This document shows positions 30,901-45,446 of a stretch of 64,000 bases of DNA, in pieces. Position 1 is the stretch's first letter. Every line of letters begins with the position of its first letter. The notes below the pieces were generated by a model. The model saw nothing but the letters and a program-made list of their open reading frames with translations. It made no database searches and was not told the DNA's origin. The DNA is from Marthasterias glacialis (Eukaryota > Echinodermata > Asteroidea > Forcipulatida > Asteriidae): contig OU452234.1 in assembly GCA_911728455.2 (NCBI GenBank), positions 12,238,031 to 12,302,030 of the forward strand, read 5' to 3'. The translations under genes were made by a program, and so were the position numbers.

Positions 30901-33900
30901 ACTGATTCCATGAAAAGCACTTTTCAAGTTGGGTCCAAAATTAAAATTTCTGACAGGGAGCTCCCTGTGAGCACCGGCACTTTTGATCAAAATTTTTTTA
31001 TGCGATTTTATGATAGAAAATGATAGAGTAGACATCACTGAAGAGGGTTTGTGTGCGGGGAAGGGGTCAATTCGCAATATTTGGGCAAGTGGCAAAATTT
31101 GGGTCAATTCTGACGTCATCAAAATGGCCGAAAAAGCTCGCTAGCTCCCGAAATACTGCAAGTTGGGAGCTCTAGTTTGTTGGACACGTCTCGGAAGAGC
31201 CGCCCGCATCCACTGATTCCATGAAAAGCACTTTTCAAGTTGGGTCCAAAATTAAAATTTCTGACAGGGAGCTCCCTGTGAGCACCGGCACTTTTGATCA
31301 AAATTTTTTTATGCGATTTTATGATAGAAAATGATAGAGTAGACATCACTGAAGAGGGTTTGTGTGCGGGGAAGGGGTCAATTCGCAATATTTGGGCAAG
31401 TGGCAAAATTTGGGTCAATTCTGACGTCATCAAAATGGCCGAAAAAGCTCGCTAGCTCCCGAAATACTGCAAGTTGGGAGCTCTAGTTTGTTGGACACGT
31501 CTCGGAAGAGCCGCCCGCATCCACTGATTCCATGAAAAGCACTTTTCAAGTTGGGTCCAAAATTAAAATTTCTGACAGGGAGCTCCCTGTGAGCACCGGC
31601 ACTTTTGATCAAAATTTTTTTATGCGATTTTATGATAGAAAATGATAGAGTAGACATCACTGAAGAGGGTTTGTGTGCGGGGAAGGGGTCAATTCGCAAT
31701 ATTTGGGCAAGTGGCAAAATTTGGGTCAATTCTGACGTCATCAAAATGGCCGAAAAAGCTCGCTAGCTCCCGAAATACTGCAAGTTGGGAGCTCTAGTTT
31801 GTTGGACACGTCTCGGAAGAGCCGCCCGCATCCACTGATTCCATGAAAAGCACTTTTCAAGTTGGGTCCAAAATTAAAATTTCTGACAGGGAGCTCCCTG
31901 TGAGCACCGGCACTTTTGATCAAAATTTTTTTATGCGATTTTATGATAGAAAATGATAGAGTAGACATCACTGAAGAGGGTTTGTGTGCGGGGAAGGGGT
32001 CAATTCGCAATATTTGGGCAAGTGGCAAAATTTGGGTCAATTCTGACGTCATCAAAATGGCCGAAAAAGCTCGCTAGCTCCCGAAATACTGCAAGTTGGG
32101 AGCTCTAGTTTGTTGGACACGTCTCGGAAGAGCCGCCCGCATCCACTGATTCCATGAAAAGCACTTTTCAAGTTGGGTCCAAAATTAAAATTTCTGACAG
32201 GGAGCTCCCTGTGAGCACCGGCACTTTTGATCCAAATTTTTTTATGCGATTTTATGATAGAAAATGATAGAGTAGACATCACTGAAGAGGGTTTGTGTGC
32301 GGGGAAGGGGTCAATTCGCAATATTTGGGCAAGTGGCAAAATTTGGGTCAATTCTGACGTCATCAAAATGGCCGAAAAAGCTCGCTAGCTCCCGAAATAC
32401 TGCAAGTTGGGAGCTCTAGTTTGTTGGACACGTCTCGGAAGAGCCGCCCGCATCCACTGATTCCATTAAAAGCACTTTTCAAGTTGGGTCCAAAATTAAA
32501 ATTTCTGACAGGGAGCTCCCTGTGAGCACCGGCACTTTTGATCAAAATTTTTTTATGCGATTTTATGATAGAAAATGATAGAGTAGACATCACTGAAGAG
32601 GGTTTGTGTGCGGGGAAGGGGTCAATTCGCAATATTTGGGCAAGTGGCAAAATTTGGGTCAATTCTGACGTCATCAAAATGGCCGAAAAAGCTCGCTAGC
32701 TCCCGAAATACTGCAAGTTGGGAGCTCTAGTTTGTTGGACACGTCTCGGAAGAGCCGCCCGCATCCACTGATTCCATGAAAAGCACTTTTCAAGTTGGGT
32801 CCAAAATTAAAATTTCTGACAGGGAGCTCCCTGTGAGCACCGGCACTTTTGATCAAAATTTTTTTATGCGATTTTATGATAGAAAATGATAGAGTAGACA
32901 TCACTGAAGAGGGTTTGTGTGCGGGGAAGGGGTCAATTCGCAATATTTGGGCAAGTGGCAAAATTTGGGTCAATTCTGACGTCATCAAAATGGCCGAAAA
33001 AGCTCGCTAGCTCCCGAAATACTGCAAGTTGGGAGCTCTAGTTTGTTGGACACGTCTCGGAAGAGCCGCCCGCATCCACTGATTCCATGAAAAGCACTTT
33101 TCAAGTTGGGTCCAAAATTAAAATTTCTGACAGGGAGCTCCCTGTGAGCACCGGCACTTTTGATCAAAATTTTTTTATGCGATTTTATGATAGAAAATGA
33201 TAGAGTAGACATCACTGAAGAGGGTTTGTGTGCGGGGAAGGGGTCAATTCGCAATATTTGGGCAAGTGGCAAAATTTGGGTCAATTCTGACGTCATCAAA
33301 ATGGCCGAAAAAGCTCGCTAGCTCCCGAAATACTGCAAGTTGGGAGCTCTAGTTTGTTGGACACGTCTCGGAAGAGCCGCCCGCATCCACTGATTCCATG
33401 AAAAGCACTTTTCAAGTTGGGTCCAAAATTAAAATTTCTGACAGGGAGCTCCCTGTGAGCACCGGCACTTTTGATCAAAATTTTTTTATGCGATTTTATG
33501 ATAGAAAATGATAGAGTAGACATCACTGAAGAGGGTTTGTGTGCGGGGAAGGGGTCAATTCGCAATATTTGGGCAAGTGGCAAAATTTGGGTCAATTCTG
33601 ACGTCATCAAAATGGCCGAAAAAGCTCGCTAGCTCCCGAAATACTGCAAGTTGGGAGCTCTAGTTTGTTGGACACGTCTCGGAAGAGCCGCCCGCATCCA
33701 CTGATTCCATGAAAAGCACTTTTCAAGTTGGGTCCAAAATTAAAATTTCTGACAGGGAGCTCCCTGTGAGCACCGGCACTTTTGATCAAAATTTTTTTAT
33801 GCGATTTTATGATAGAAAATGATAGAGTAGACATCACTGAAGAGGGTTTGTGTGCGGGGAAGGGGTCAATTCGCAATATTTGGGCAAGTGGCAAAATTTG

Positions 33901-36900
33901 GGTCAATTCTGACGTCATCAAAATGGCCGAAAAAGCTCGCTAGCTCCCGAAATACTGCAAGTTGGGAGCTCTAGTTTGTTGGACACGTCTCGGAAGAGCC
34001 GCCCGCATCCACTGATTCCATGAAAAGCACTTTTCAAGTTGGGTCCAAAATTAAAATTTCTGACAGGGAGCTCCCTGTGAGCACCGGCACTTTTGATCAA
34101 AATTTTTTTATGCGATTTTATGATAGAAAATGATAGAGTAGACATCACTGAAGAGGGTTTGTGTGCGGGGAAGGGGTCAATTCGCAATATTTGGGCAAGT
34201 GGCAAAATTTGGGTCAATTCTGACGTCATCAAAATGGCCGAAAAAGCTCGCTAGCTCCCGAAATACTGCAAGTTGGGAGCTCTAGTTTGTTGGACACGTC
34301 TCGGAAGAGCCGCCCGCATCCACTGATTCCATGAAAAGCACTTTTCAAGTTGGGTCCAAAATTAAAATTTCTGACAGGGAGCTCCCTGTGAGCACCGGCA
34401 CTTTTGATCAAAATTTTTTTATGCGATTTTATGATAGAAAATGATAGAGTAGACATCACTGAAGAGGGTTTGTGTGCGGGGAAGGGGTCAATTCGCAATA
34501 TTTGGGCAAGTGGCAAAATTTGGGTCAATTCTGACGTCATCAAAATGGCCGAAAAAGCTCGCTAGCTCCCGAAATACTGCAAGTTGGGAGCTCTAGTTTG
34601 TTGGACACGTCTCGGAAGAGCCGCCCGCATCCACTGATTCCATGAAAAGCACTTTTCAAGTTGGGTCCAAAATTAAAATTTCTGACAGGGAGCTCCCTGT
34701 GAGCACCGGCACTTTTGATCAAAATTTTTTTATGCGATTTTATGATAGAAAATGATAGAGTAGACATCACTGAAGAGGGTTTGTGTGCGGGGAAGGGGTC
34801 AATTCGCAATATTTGGGCAAGTGGCAAAATTTGGGTCAATTCTGACGTCATCAAAATGGCCGAAAAAGCTCGCTAGCTCCCGAAATACTGCAAGTTGGGA
34901 GCTCTAGTTTGTTGGACACGTCTCGGAAGAGCCGCCCGCATCCACTGATTCCATGAAAAGCACTTTTCAAGTTGGGTCCAAAATTAAAATTTCTGACAGG
35001 GAGCTCCCTGTGAGCACCGGCACTTTTGATCAAAATTTTTTTATGCGATTTTATGATAGAAAATGATAGAGTAGACATCACTGAAGAGGGTTTGTGTGCG
35101 GGGAAGGGGTCAATTCGCAATATTTGGGCAAGTGGCAAAATTTGGGTCAATTCTGACGTCATCAAAATGGCCGAAAAAGCTCGCTAGCTCCCGAAATACT
35201 GCAAGTTGGGAGCTCTAGTTTGTTGGACACGTCTCGGAAGAGCCGCCCGCATCCACTGATTCCATGAAAAGCACTTTTCAAGTTGGGTCCAAAATTAAAA
35301 TTTCTGACAGGGAGCTCCCTGTGAGCACCGGCACTTTTGATCAAAATTTTTTTATGCGATTTTATGATAGAAAATGATAGAGTAGACATCACTGAAGAGG
35401 GTTTGTGTGCGGGGAAGGGGTCAATTCGCAATATTTGGGCAAGTGGCAAAATTTGGGTCAATTCTGACGTCATCAAAATGGCCGAAAAAGCTCGCTAGCT
35501 CCCGAAATACTGCAAGTTGGGAGCTCTAGTTTGTTGGACACGTCTCGGAAGAGCCGCCCGCATCCACTGATTCCATGAAAAGCACTTTTCAAGTTGGGTC
35601 CAAAATTAAAATTTCTGACAGGGAGCTCCCTGTGAGCACCGGCACTTTTGATCAAAATTTTTTTATGCGATTTTATGATAGAAAATGATAGAGTAGACAT
35701 CACTGAAGAGGGTTTGTGTGCGGGGAAGGGGTCAATTCGCAATATTTGGGCAAGTGGCAAAATTTGGGTCAATTCTGACGTCATCAAAATGGCCGAAAAA
35801 GCTCGCTAGCTCCCGAAATACTGCAAGTTGGGAGCTCTAGTTTGTTGGACACGTCTCGGAAGAGCCGCCCGCATCCACTGATTCCATGAAAAGCACTTTT
35901 CAAGTTGGGTCCAAAATTAAAATTTCTGACAGGGAGCTCCCTGTGAGCACCGGCACTTTTGATCAAAATTTTTTTATGCGATTTTATGATAGAAAATGAT
36001 AGAGTAGACATCACTGAAGAGGGTTTGTGTGCGGGGAAGGGGTCAATTCGCAATATTTGGGCAAGTGGCAAAATTTGGGTCAATTCTGACGTCATCAAAA
36101 TGGCCGAAAAAGCTCGCTAGCTCCCGAAATACTGCAAGTTGGGAGCTCTAGTTTGTTGGACACGTCTCGGAAGAGCCGCCCGCATCCACTGATTCCATGA
36201 AAAGCACTTTTCAAGTTGGGTCCAAAATTAAAATTTCTGACAGGGAGCTCCCTGTGAGCACCGGCACTTTTGATCCAAATTTTTTTATGCGATTTTATGA
36301 TAGAAAATGATAGAGTAGACATCACTGAAGAGGGTTTGTGTGCGGGGAAGGGGTCAATTCGCAATATTTGGGCAAGTGGCAAAATTTGGGTCAATTCTGA
36401 CGTCATCAAAATGGCCGAAAAAGCTCGCTAGCTCCCGAAATACTGCAAGTTGGGAGCTCTAGTTTGTTGGACACGTCTCGGAAGAGCCGCCCGCATCCAC
36501 TGATTCCATGAAAAGCACTTTTCAAGTTGGGTCCAAAATTAAAATTTCTGACAGGGAGCTCCCTGTGAGCACCGGCACTTTTGATCCAAATTTTTTTATG
36601 CGATTTTATGATAGAAAATGATAGAGTAGACATCACTGAAGAGGGTTTGTGTGCGGGGAAGGGGTCAATTCGCAATATTTGGGCAAGTGGCAAAATTTGG
36701 GTCAATTCTGACGTCATCAAAATGGCCGAAAAAGCTCGCTAGCTCCCGAAATACTGCAAGTTGGGAGCTCTAGTTTGTTGGACACGTCTCGGAAGAGCCG
36801 CCCGCATCCACTGATTCCATGAAAAGCACTTTTCAAGTTGGGTCCAAAATTAAAATTTCTGACAGGGAGCTCCCTGTGAGCACCGGCACTTTTGATCAAA

Positions 36901-39900
36901 ATTTTTTTATGCGATTTTATGATAGAAAATGATAGAGTAGACATCACTGAAGAGGGTTTGTGTGCGGGGAAGGGGTCAATTCGCAATATTTGGGCAAGTG
37001 GCAAAATTTGGGTCAATTCTGACGTCATCAAAATGGCCGAAAAAGCTCGCTAGCTCCCGAAATACTGCAAGTTGGGAGCTCTAGTTTGTTGGACACGTCT
37101 CGGAAGAGCCGCCCGCATCCACTGATTCCATGAAAAGCACTTTTCAAGTTGGGTCCAAAATTAAAATTTCTGACAGGGAGCTCCCTGTGAGCACCGGCAC
37201 TTTTGATCAAAATTTTTTTATGCGATTTTATGATAGAAAATGATAGAGTAGACATCACTGAAGAGGGTTTGTGTGCGGGGAAGGGGTCAATTCGCAATAT
37301 TTGGGCAAGTGGCAAAATTTGGGTCAATTCTGACGTCATCAAAATGGCCGAAAAAGCTCGCTAGCTCCCGAAATACTGCAAGTTGGGAGCTCTAGTTTGT
37401 TGGACACGTCTCGGAAGAGCCGCCCGCATCCACTGATTCCATGAAAAGCACTTTTCAAGTTGGGTCCAAAATTAAAATTTCTGACAGGGAGCTCCCTGTG
37501 AGCACCGGCACTTTTGATCAAAATTTTTTTATGCGATTTTATGATAGAAAATGATAGAGTAGACATCACTGAAGAGGGTTTGTGTGCGGGGAAGGGGTCA
37601 ATTCGCAATATTTGGGCAAGTGGCAAAATTTGGGTCAATTCTGACGTCATCAAAATGGCCGAAAAAGCTCGCTAGCTCCCGAAATACTGCAAGTTGGGAG
37701 CTCTAGTTTGTTGGACACGTCTCGGAAGAGCCGCCCGCATCCACTGATTCCATGAAAAGCACTTTTCAAGTTGGGTCCAAAATTAAAATTTCTGACAGGG
37801 AGCTCCCTGTGAGCACCGGCACTTTTGATCAAAATTTTTTTATGCGATTTTATGATAGAAAATGATAGAGTAGACATCACTGAAGAGGGTTTGTGTGCGG
37901 GGAAGGGGTCAATTCGCAATATTTGGGCAAGTGGCAAAATTTGGGTCAATTCTGACGTCATCAAAATGGCCGAAAAAGCTCGCTAGCTCCCGAAATACTG
38001 CAAGTTGGGAGCTCTAGTTTGTTGGACACGTCTCGGAAGAGCCGCCCGCATCCACTGATTCCATGAAAAGCACTTTTCAAGTTGGGTCCAAAATTAAAAT
38101 TTCTGACAGGGAGCTCCCTGTGAGCACCGGCACTTTTGATCAAAATTTTTTTATGCGATTTTATGATAGAAAATGATAGAGTAGACATCACTGAAGAGGG
38201 TTTGTGTGCGGGGAAGGGGTCAATTCGCAATATTTGGGCAAGTGGCAAAATTTGGGTCAATTCTGACGTCATCAAAATGGCCGAAAAAGCTCGCTAGCTC
38301 CCGAAATACTGCAAGTTGGGAGCTCTAGTTTGTTGGACACGTCTCGGAAGAGCCGCCCGCATCCACTGATTCCATGAAAAGCACTTTTCAAGTTGGGTCC
38401 AAAATTAAAATTTCTGACAGGGAGCTCCCTGTGAGCACCGGCACTTTTGATCAAAATTTTTTTATGCGATTTTATGATAGAAAATGATAGAGTAGACATC
38501 ACTGAAGAGGGTTTGTGTGCGGGGAAGGGGTCAATTCGCAATATTTGGGCAAGTGGCAAAATTTGGGTCAATTCTGACGTCATCAAAATGGCCGAAAAAG
38601 CTCGCTAGCTCCCGAAATACTGCAAGTTGGGAGCTCTAGTTTGTTGGACACGTCTCGGAAGAGCCGCCCGCATCCACTGATTCCATGAAAAGCACTTTTC
38701 AAGTTGGGTCCAAAATTAAAATTTCTGACAGGGAGCTCCCTGTGAGCACCGGCACTTTTGATCAAAATTTTTTTATGCGATTTTATGATAGAAAATGATA
38801 GAGTAGACATCACTGAAGAGGGTTTGTGTGCGGGGAAGGGGTCAATTCGCAATATTTGGGCAAGTGGCAAAATTTGGGTCAATTCTGACGTCATCAAAAT
38901 GGCCGAAAAAGCTCGCTAGCTCCCGAAATACTGCAAGTTGGGAGCTCTAGTTTGTTGGACACGTCTCGGAAGAGCCGCCCGCATCCACTGATTCCATGAA
39001 AAGCACTTTTCAAGTTGGGTCCAAAATTAAAATTTCTGACAGGGAGCTCCCTGTGAGCACCGGCACTTTTGATCAAAATTTTTTTATGCGATTTTATGAT
39101 AGAAAATGATAGAGTAGACATCACTGAAGAGGGTTTGTGTGCGGGGAAGGGGTCAATTCGCAATATTTGGGCAAGTGGCAAAATTTGGGTCAATTCTGAC
39201 GTCATCAAAATGGCCGAAAAAGCTCGCTAGCTCCCGAAATACTGCAAGTTGGGAGCTCTAGTTTGTTGGACACGTCTCGGAAGAGCCGCCCGCATCCACT
39301 GATTCCATGAAAAGCACTTTTCAAGTTGGGTCCAAAATTAAAATTTCTGACAGGGAGCTCCCTGTGAGCACCGGCACTTTTGATCAAAATTTTTTTATGC
39401 GATTTTATGATAGAAAATGATAGAGTAGACATCACTGAAGAGGGTTTGTGTGCGGGGAAGGGGTCAATTCGCAATATTTGGGCAAGTGGCAAAATTTGGG
39501 TCAATTCTGACGTCATCAAAATGGCCGAAAAAGCTCGCTAGCTCCCGAAATACTGCAAGTTGGGAGCTCTAGTTTGTTGGACACGTCTCGGAAGAGCCGC
39601 CCGCATCCACTGATTCCATGAAAAGCACTTTTCAAGTTGGGTCCAAAATTAAAATTTCTGACAGGGAGCTCCCTGTGAGCACCGGCACTTTTGATCAAAA
39701 TTTTTTTATGCGATTTTATGATAGAAAATGATAGAGTAGACATCACTGAAGAGGGTTTGTGTGCGGGGAAGGGGTCAATTCGCAATATTTGGGCAAGTGG
39801 CAAAATTTGGGTCAATTCTGACGTCATCAAAATGGCCGAAAAAGCTCGCTAGCTCCCGAAATACTGCAAGTTGGGAGCTCTAGTTTGTTGGACACGTCTC

Positions 39901-42900
39901 GGAAGAGCCGCCCGCATCCACTGATTCCATGAAAAGCACTTTTCAAGTTGGGTCCAAAATTAAAATTTCTGACAGGGAGCTCCCTGTGAGCACCGGCACT
40001 TTTGATCAAAATTTTTTTATGCGATTTTATGATAGAAAATGATAGAGTAGACATCACTGAAGAGGGTTTGTGTGCGGGGAAGGGGTCAATTCGCAATATT
40101 TGGGCAAGTGGCAAAATTTGGGTCAATTCTGACGTCATCAAAATGGCCGAAAAAGCTCGCTAGCTCCCGAAATACTGCAAGTTGGGAGCTCTAGTTTGTT
40201 GGACACGTCTCGGAAGAGCCGCCCGCATCCACTGATTCCATGAAAAGCACTTTTCAAGTTGGGTCCAAAATTAAAATTTCTGACAGGGAGCTCCCTGTGA
40301 GCACCGGCACTTTTGATCAAAATTTTTTTATGCGATTTTATGATAGAAAATGATAGAGTAGACATCACTGAAGAGGGTTTGTGTGCGGGGAAGGGGTCAA
40401 TTCGCAATATTTGGGCAAGTGGCAAAATTTGGGTCAATTCTGACGTCATCAAAATGGCCGAAAAAGCTCGCTAGCTCCCGAAATACTGCAAGTTGGGAGC
40501 TCTAGTTTGTTGGACACGTCTCGGAAGAGCCGCCCGCATCCACTGATTCCATGAAAAGCACTTTTCAAGTTGGGTCCAAAATTAAAATTTCTGACAGGGA
40601 GCTCCCTGTGAGCACCGGCACTTTTGATCAAAATTTTTTTATGCGATTTTATGATAGAAAATGATAGAGTAGACATCACTGAAGAGGGTTTGTGTGCGGG
40701 GAAGGGGTCAATTCGCAATATTTGGGCAAGTGGCAAAATTTGGGTCAATTCTGACGTCATCAAAATGGCCGAAAAAGCTCGCTAGCTCCCGAAATACTGC
40801 AAGTTGGGAGCTCTAGTTTGTTGGACACGTCTCGGAAGAGCCGCCCGCATCCACTGATTCCATGAAAAGCACTTTTCAAGTTGGGTCCAAAATTAAAATT
40901 TCTGACAGGGAGCTCCCTGTGAGCACCGGCACTTTTGATCAAAATTTTTTTATGCGATTTTATGATAGAAAATGATAGAGTAGACATCACTGAAGAGGGT
41001 TTGTGTGCGGGGAAGGGGTCAATTCGCAATATTTGGGCAAGTGGCAAAATTTGGGTCAATTCTGACGTCATCAAAATGGCCGAAAAAGCTCGCTAGCTCC
41101 CGAAATACTGCAAGTTGGGAGCTCTAGTTTGTTGGACACGTCTCGGAAGAGCCGCCCGCATCCACTGATTCCATGAAAAGCACTTTTCAAGTTGGGTCCA
41201 AAATTAAAATTTCTGACAGGGAGCTCCCTGTGAGCACCGGCACTTTTGATCAAAATTTTTTTATGCGATTTTATGATAGAAAATGATAGAGTAGACATCA
41301 CTGAAGAGGGTTTGTGTGCGGGGAAGGGGTCAATTCGCAATATTTGGGCAAGTGGCAAAATTTGGGTCAATTCTGACGTCATCAAAATGGCCGAAAAAGC
41401 TCGCTAGCTCCCGAAATACTGCAAGTTGGGAGCTCTAGTTTGTTGGACACGTCTCGGAAGAGCCGCCCGCATCCACTGATTCCATGAAAAGCACTTTTCA
41501 AGTTGGGTCCAAAATTAAAATTTCTGACAGGGAGCTCCCTGTGAGCACCGGCACTTTTGATCAAAATTTTTTTATGCGATTTTATGATAGAAAATGATAG
41601 AGTAGACATCACTGAAGAGGGTTTGTGTGCGGGGAAGGGGTCAATTCGCAATATTTGGGCAAGTGGCAAAATTTGGGTCAATTCTGACGTCATCAAAATG
41701 GCCGAAAAAGCTCGCTAGCTCCCGAAATACTGCAAGTTGGGAGCTCTAGTTTGTTGGACACGTCTCGGAAGAGCCGCCCGCATCCACTGATTCCATGAAA
41801 AGCACTTTTCAAGTTGGGTCCAAAATTAAAATTTCTGACAGGGAGCTCCCTGTGAGCACCGGCACTTTTGATCAAAATTTTTTTATGCGATTTTATGATA
41901 GAAAATGATAGAGTAGACATCACTGAAGAGGGTTTGTGTGCGGGGAAGGGGTCAATTCGCAATATTTGGGCAAGTGGCAAAATTTGGGTCAATTCTGACG
42001 TCATCAAAATGGCCGAAAAAGCTCGCTAGCTCCCGAAATACTGCAAGTTGGGAGCTCTAGTTTGTTGGACACGTCTCGGAAGAGCCGCCCGCATCCACTG
42101 ATTCCATGAAAAGCACTTTTCAAGTTGGGTCCAAAATTAAAATTTCTGACAGGGAGCTCCCTGTGAGCACCGGCACTTTTGATCAAAATTTTTTTATGCG
42201 ATTTTATGATAGAAAATGATAGAGTAGACATCACTGAAGAGGGTTTGTGTGCGGGGAAGGGGTCAATTCGCAATATTTGGGCAAGTGGCAAAATTTGGGT
42301 CAATTCTGACGTCATCAAAATGGCCGAAAAAGCTCGCTAGCTCCCGAAATACTGCAAGTTGGGAGCTCTAGTTTGTTGGACACGTCTCGGAAGAGCCGCC
42401 CGCATCCACTGATTCCATGAAAAGCACTTTTCAAGTTGGGTCCAAAATTAAAATTTCTGACAGGGAGCTCCCTGTGAGCACCGGCACTTTTGATCAAAAT
42501 TTTTTTATGCGATTTTATGATAGAAAATGATAGAGTAGACATCACTGAAGAGGGTTTGTGTGCGGGGAAGGGGTCAATTCGCAATATTTGGGCAAGTGGC
42601 AAAACTTGGGTCAATTCTGACGTCATCAAAATGGCCGAAAAAGCTCGCTAGCTCCCGAAATACTGCAAGTTGGGAGCTCTAGTTTGTTGGACACGTCTCG
42701 GAAGAGCCGCCCGCATCCACTGATTCCATGAAAAGCACTTTTCAAGTTGGGTCCAAAATTAAAATTTCTGACAGGGAGCTCCCTGTGAGCACCGGCACTT
42801 TTGATCAAAATTTTTTTATGCGATTTTATGATAGAAAATGATAGAGTAGACATCACTGAAGAGGGTTTGTGTGCGGGGAAGGGGTCAATTCGCAATATTT

Positions 42901-45446
42901 GGGCAAGTGGCAAAATTTGGGTCAATTCTGACGTCATCAAAATGGCCGAAAAAGCTCGCTAGCTCCCGAAATACTGCAAGTTGGGAGCTCTAGTTTGTTG
43001 GACACGTCTCGGAAGAGCCGCCCGCATCCACTGATTCCATGAAAAGCACTTTTCAAGTTGGGTCCAAAATTAAAATTTCTGACAGGGAGCTCCCTGTGAG
43101 CACCGGCACTTTTGATCCAAATTTTTTTATGCGATTTTATGATAGAAAATGATAGAGTAGACATCACTGAAGAGGGTTTGTGTGCGGGGAAGGGGTCAAT
43201 TCGCAATATTTGGGCAAGTGGCAAAATTTGGGTCAATTCTGACGTCATCAAAATGGCCGAAAAAGCTCGCTAGCTCCCGAAATACTGCAAGTTGGGAGCT
43301 CTAGTTTGTTGGACACGTCTCGGAAGAGCCGCCCGCATCCACTAATTCCATGAAAAGCACTTTTCAAGTTGGGTCCAAAATTAAAATTTCTGACAGGGAG
43401 CTCCCTGTGAGCACCGGCACTTTTGATCAAAATTTTTTTATGCGATTTTATGATAGAAAATGATAGAGTAGACATCACTGAAGAGGGTTTGTGTGCGGGG
43501 AAGGGGTCAATTCGCAATATTTGGGCAAGTGGCAAAATTTGGGTCAATTCTGACGTCATCAAAATGGCCGAAAAAGCTCGCTAGCTCCCGAAATACTGCA
43601 AGTTGGGAGCTCTAGTTTGTTGGACACGTCTCGGAAGAGCCGCCCGCATCCACTGATTCCATGAAAAGCACTTTTCAAGTTGGGTCCAAAATTAAAATTT
43701 CTGACAGGGAGCTCCCTGTGAGCACCGGCACTTTTGATCAAAATTTTTTTATGCGATTTTATGATAGAAAATGATAGAGTAGACATCACTGAAGAGGGTT
43801 TGTGTGCGGGGAAGGGGTCAATTCGCAATATTTGGGCAAGCGGCAAAATTTGGGTCAATTCTGACGTCATCAAAATGACCGAAAAAGCTCGCTAGCTCCC
43901 GAAATACTGCAAGTTGGGAGCTCTAGTTTGTTGGACACGTCTCGGAAGAGCCGCCCGCATCCACTGATTCCATGAAAAGCACTTTTCAAGTTGGGTCCAA
44001 AATTAAAATTTCTGACAGGGAGCTCCCTGTGAGCACCGGCACTTTTGATCAAAATTTTTTTATGCGATTTTATGATAGAAAATGATAGAGTAGACATCAC
44101 TGAAGAGGGTTTGTGTGCGGGGAAGGGGTCAATTCGCAATATTTGGGCAAGTGGCAAAATTTGGGTCAATTCTGACGTCATCAAAATGGCCGAAAAAGCT
44201 CGCTAGCTCCCGAAATACTGCAAGTTGGGAGCTCTAGTTTGTTGGACACGTCTCGGAAGAGCCGCCCGCATCCACTGATTCCATGAAAAGCACTTTTCAA
44301 GTTGGGTCCAAAATTAAAATTTCTGACAGGGAGCTCCCTGTGAGCACCGGCACTTTTGATCAAAATTTTTTTATGCGATTTTATGATAGAAAATGATAGA
44401 GTAGACATCACTGAAGAGGGTTTGTGTGCGGGGAAGGGGTCAATTCGCAATATTTGGGCAAGTGGCAAAATTTGGGTCAATTCTGACGTCATCAAAATGG
44501 CCGAAAAAGTTCGCTAGCTCCCGAAATACTGCAAGTTGGGAGCTCTAGTTTGTTGGACACGTCTCGGAAGAGCCGCCCGCATCCACTGATTCCATGAAAA
44601 GCACTTTTCAAGTTGGGTCCAAAATTAAAATTTCTGACAGGGAGCTCCCTGTGAGCACCGGCACTTTTGATCAAAATTTTTTTATGCGATTTTATGATAG
44701 AAAATGATAGAGTAGACATCACTGAAGAGGGTTTGTGTGCGGGGAAGGGGTCAATTCGCAATATTTGGGCAAGTGGCAAAATTTGGGTCAATTCTGACGT
44801 CATCAAAATGGCCGAAAAAGCTCGCTAGCTCCCGAAATACTGCAAGTTGGGAGCTCTAGTTTGTTGGACACGTCTCGGAAGAGCCGCCCGCATCCACTGA
44901 TTCCATGAAAAGCACTTTTCAAGTTGGGTCCAAAATTAAAATTTCTGACAGGGAGCTCCCTGTGAGCACCGGCACTTTTGATCAAATTTTTTTTATGCGA
45001 TTTTATGATAGAAAATGATAGAGTAGACATCACTGAAGAGGGTTTGTGTGCGGGGAAGGGGTCAATTCGCAATATTTGGGCAAGTGGCAAAATTTGGGTC
45101 AATTCTGACGTCATCAAAATGGCCGAAAAAGCTCGCTAGCTCCCGAAATACTGCAAGTTGGGAGCTCTAGTTTGTTGGACACGTCTCGGAAGAGCCGCCC
45201 GCATCCACTGATTCCATAAAAAAGCACTTTTCAAGTTGGGTCCAAAATTAAAATTTCTGACAGGGAGCTCCCTGTGAGCACCGGCACTTTTGATCAAAAT
45301 TTTTTTATGCGATTTTATGATAGAAAATGATAGAGTAGACATCACTGAAGAGGGTTTGTGTGCGGGGAAGGGGTCAATTCGCAATATTTGGGCAAGTGGC
45401 AAAATTTGGGTCAATTCTGACGTCATCAAAATGGCCGAAAAAGCTC
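24920..45446 (+). repeat. Satellite domain 1: units 1-66, nearly identical
   Basis: All units carry TTTCTGACAGGGAG. Over 20.5 kb I saw by eye only about a dozen differences, for example GGTGTGTGTG near 27316, GATCCAAA at about 32232, 36275, 36586 and 43118, CCATTAAAAG at 32465, and CAAGCGGC at 43840. The last unit (66) has a one-base insertion (CCATAAAAAAGC near 45217). Confidence 0.9.
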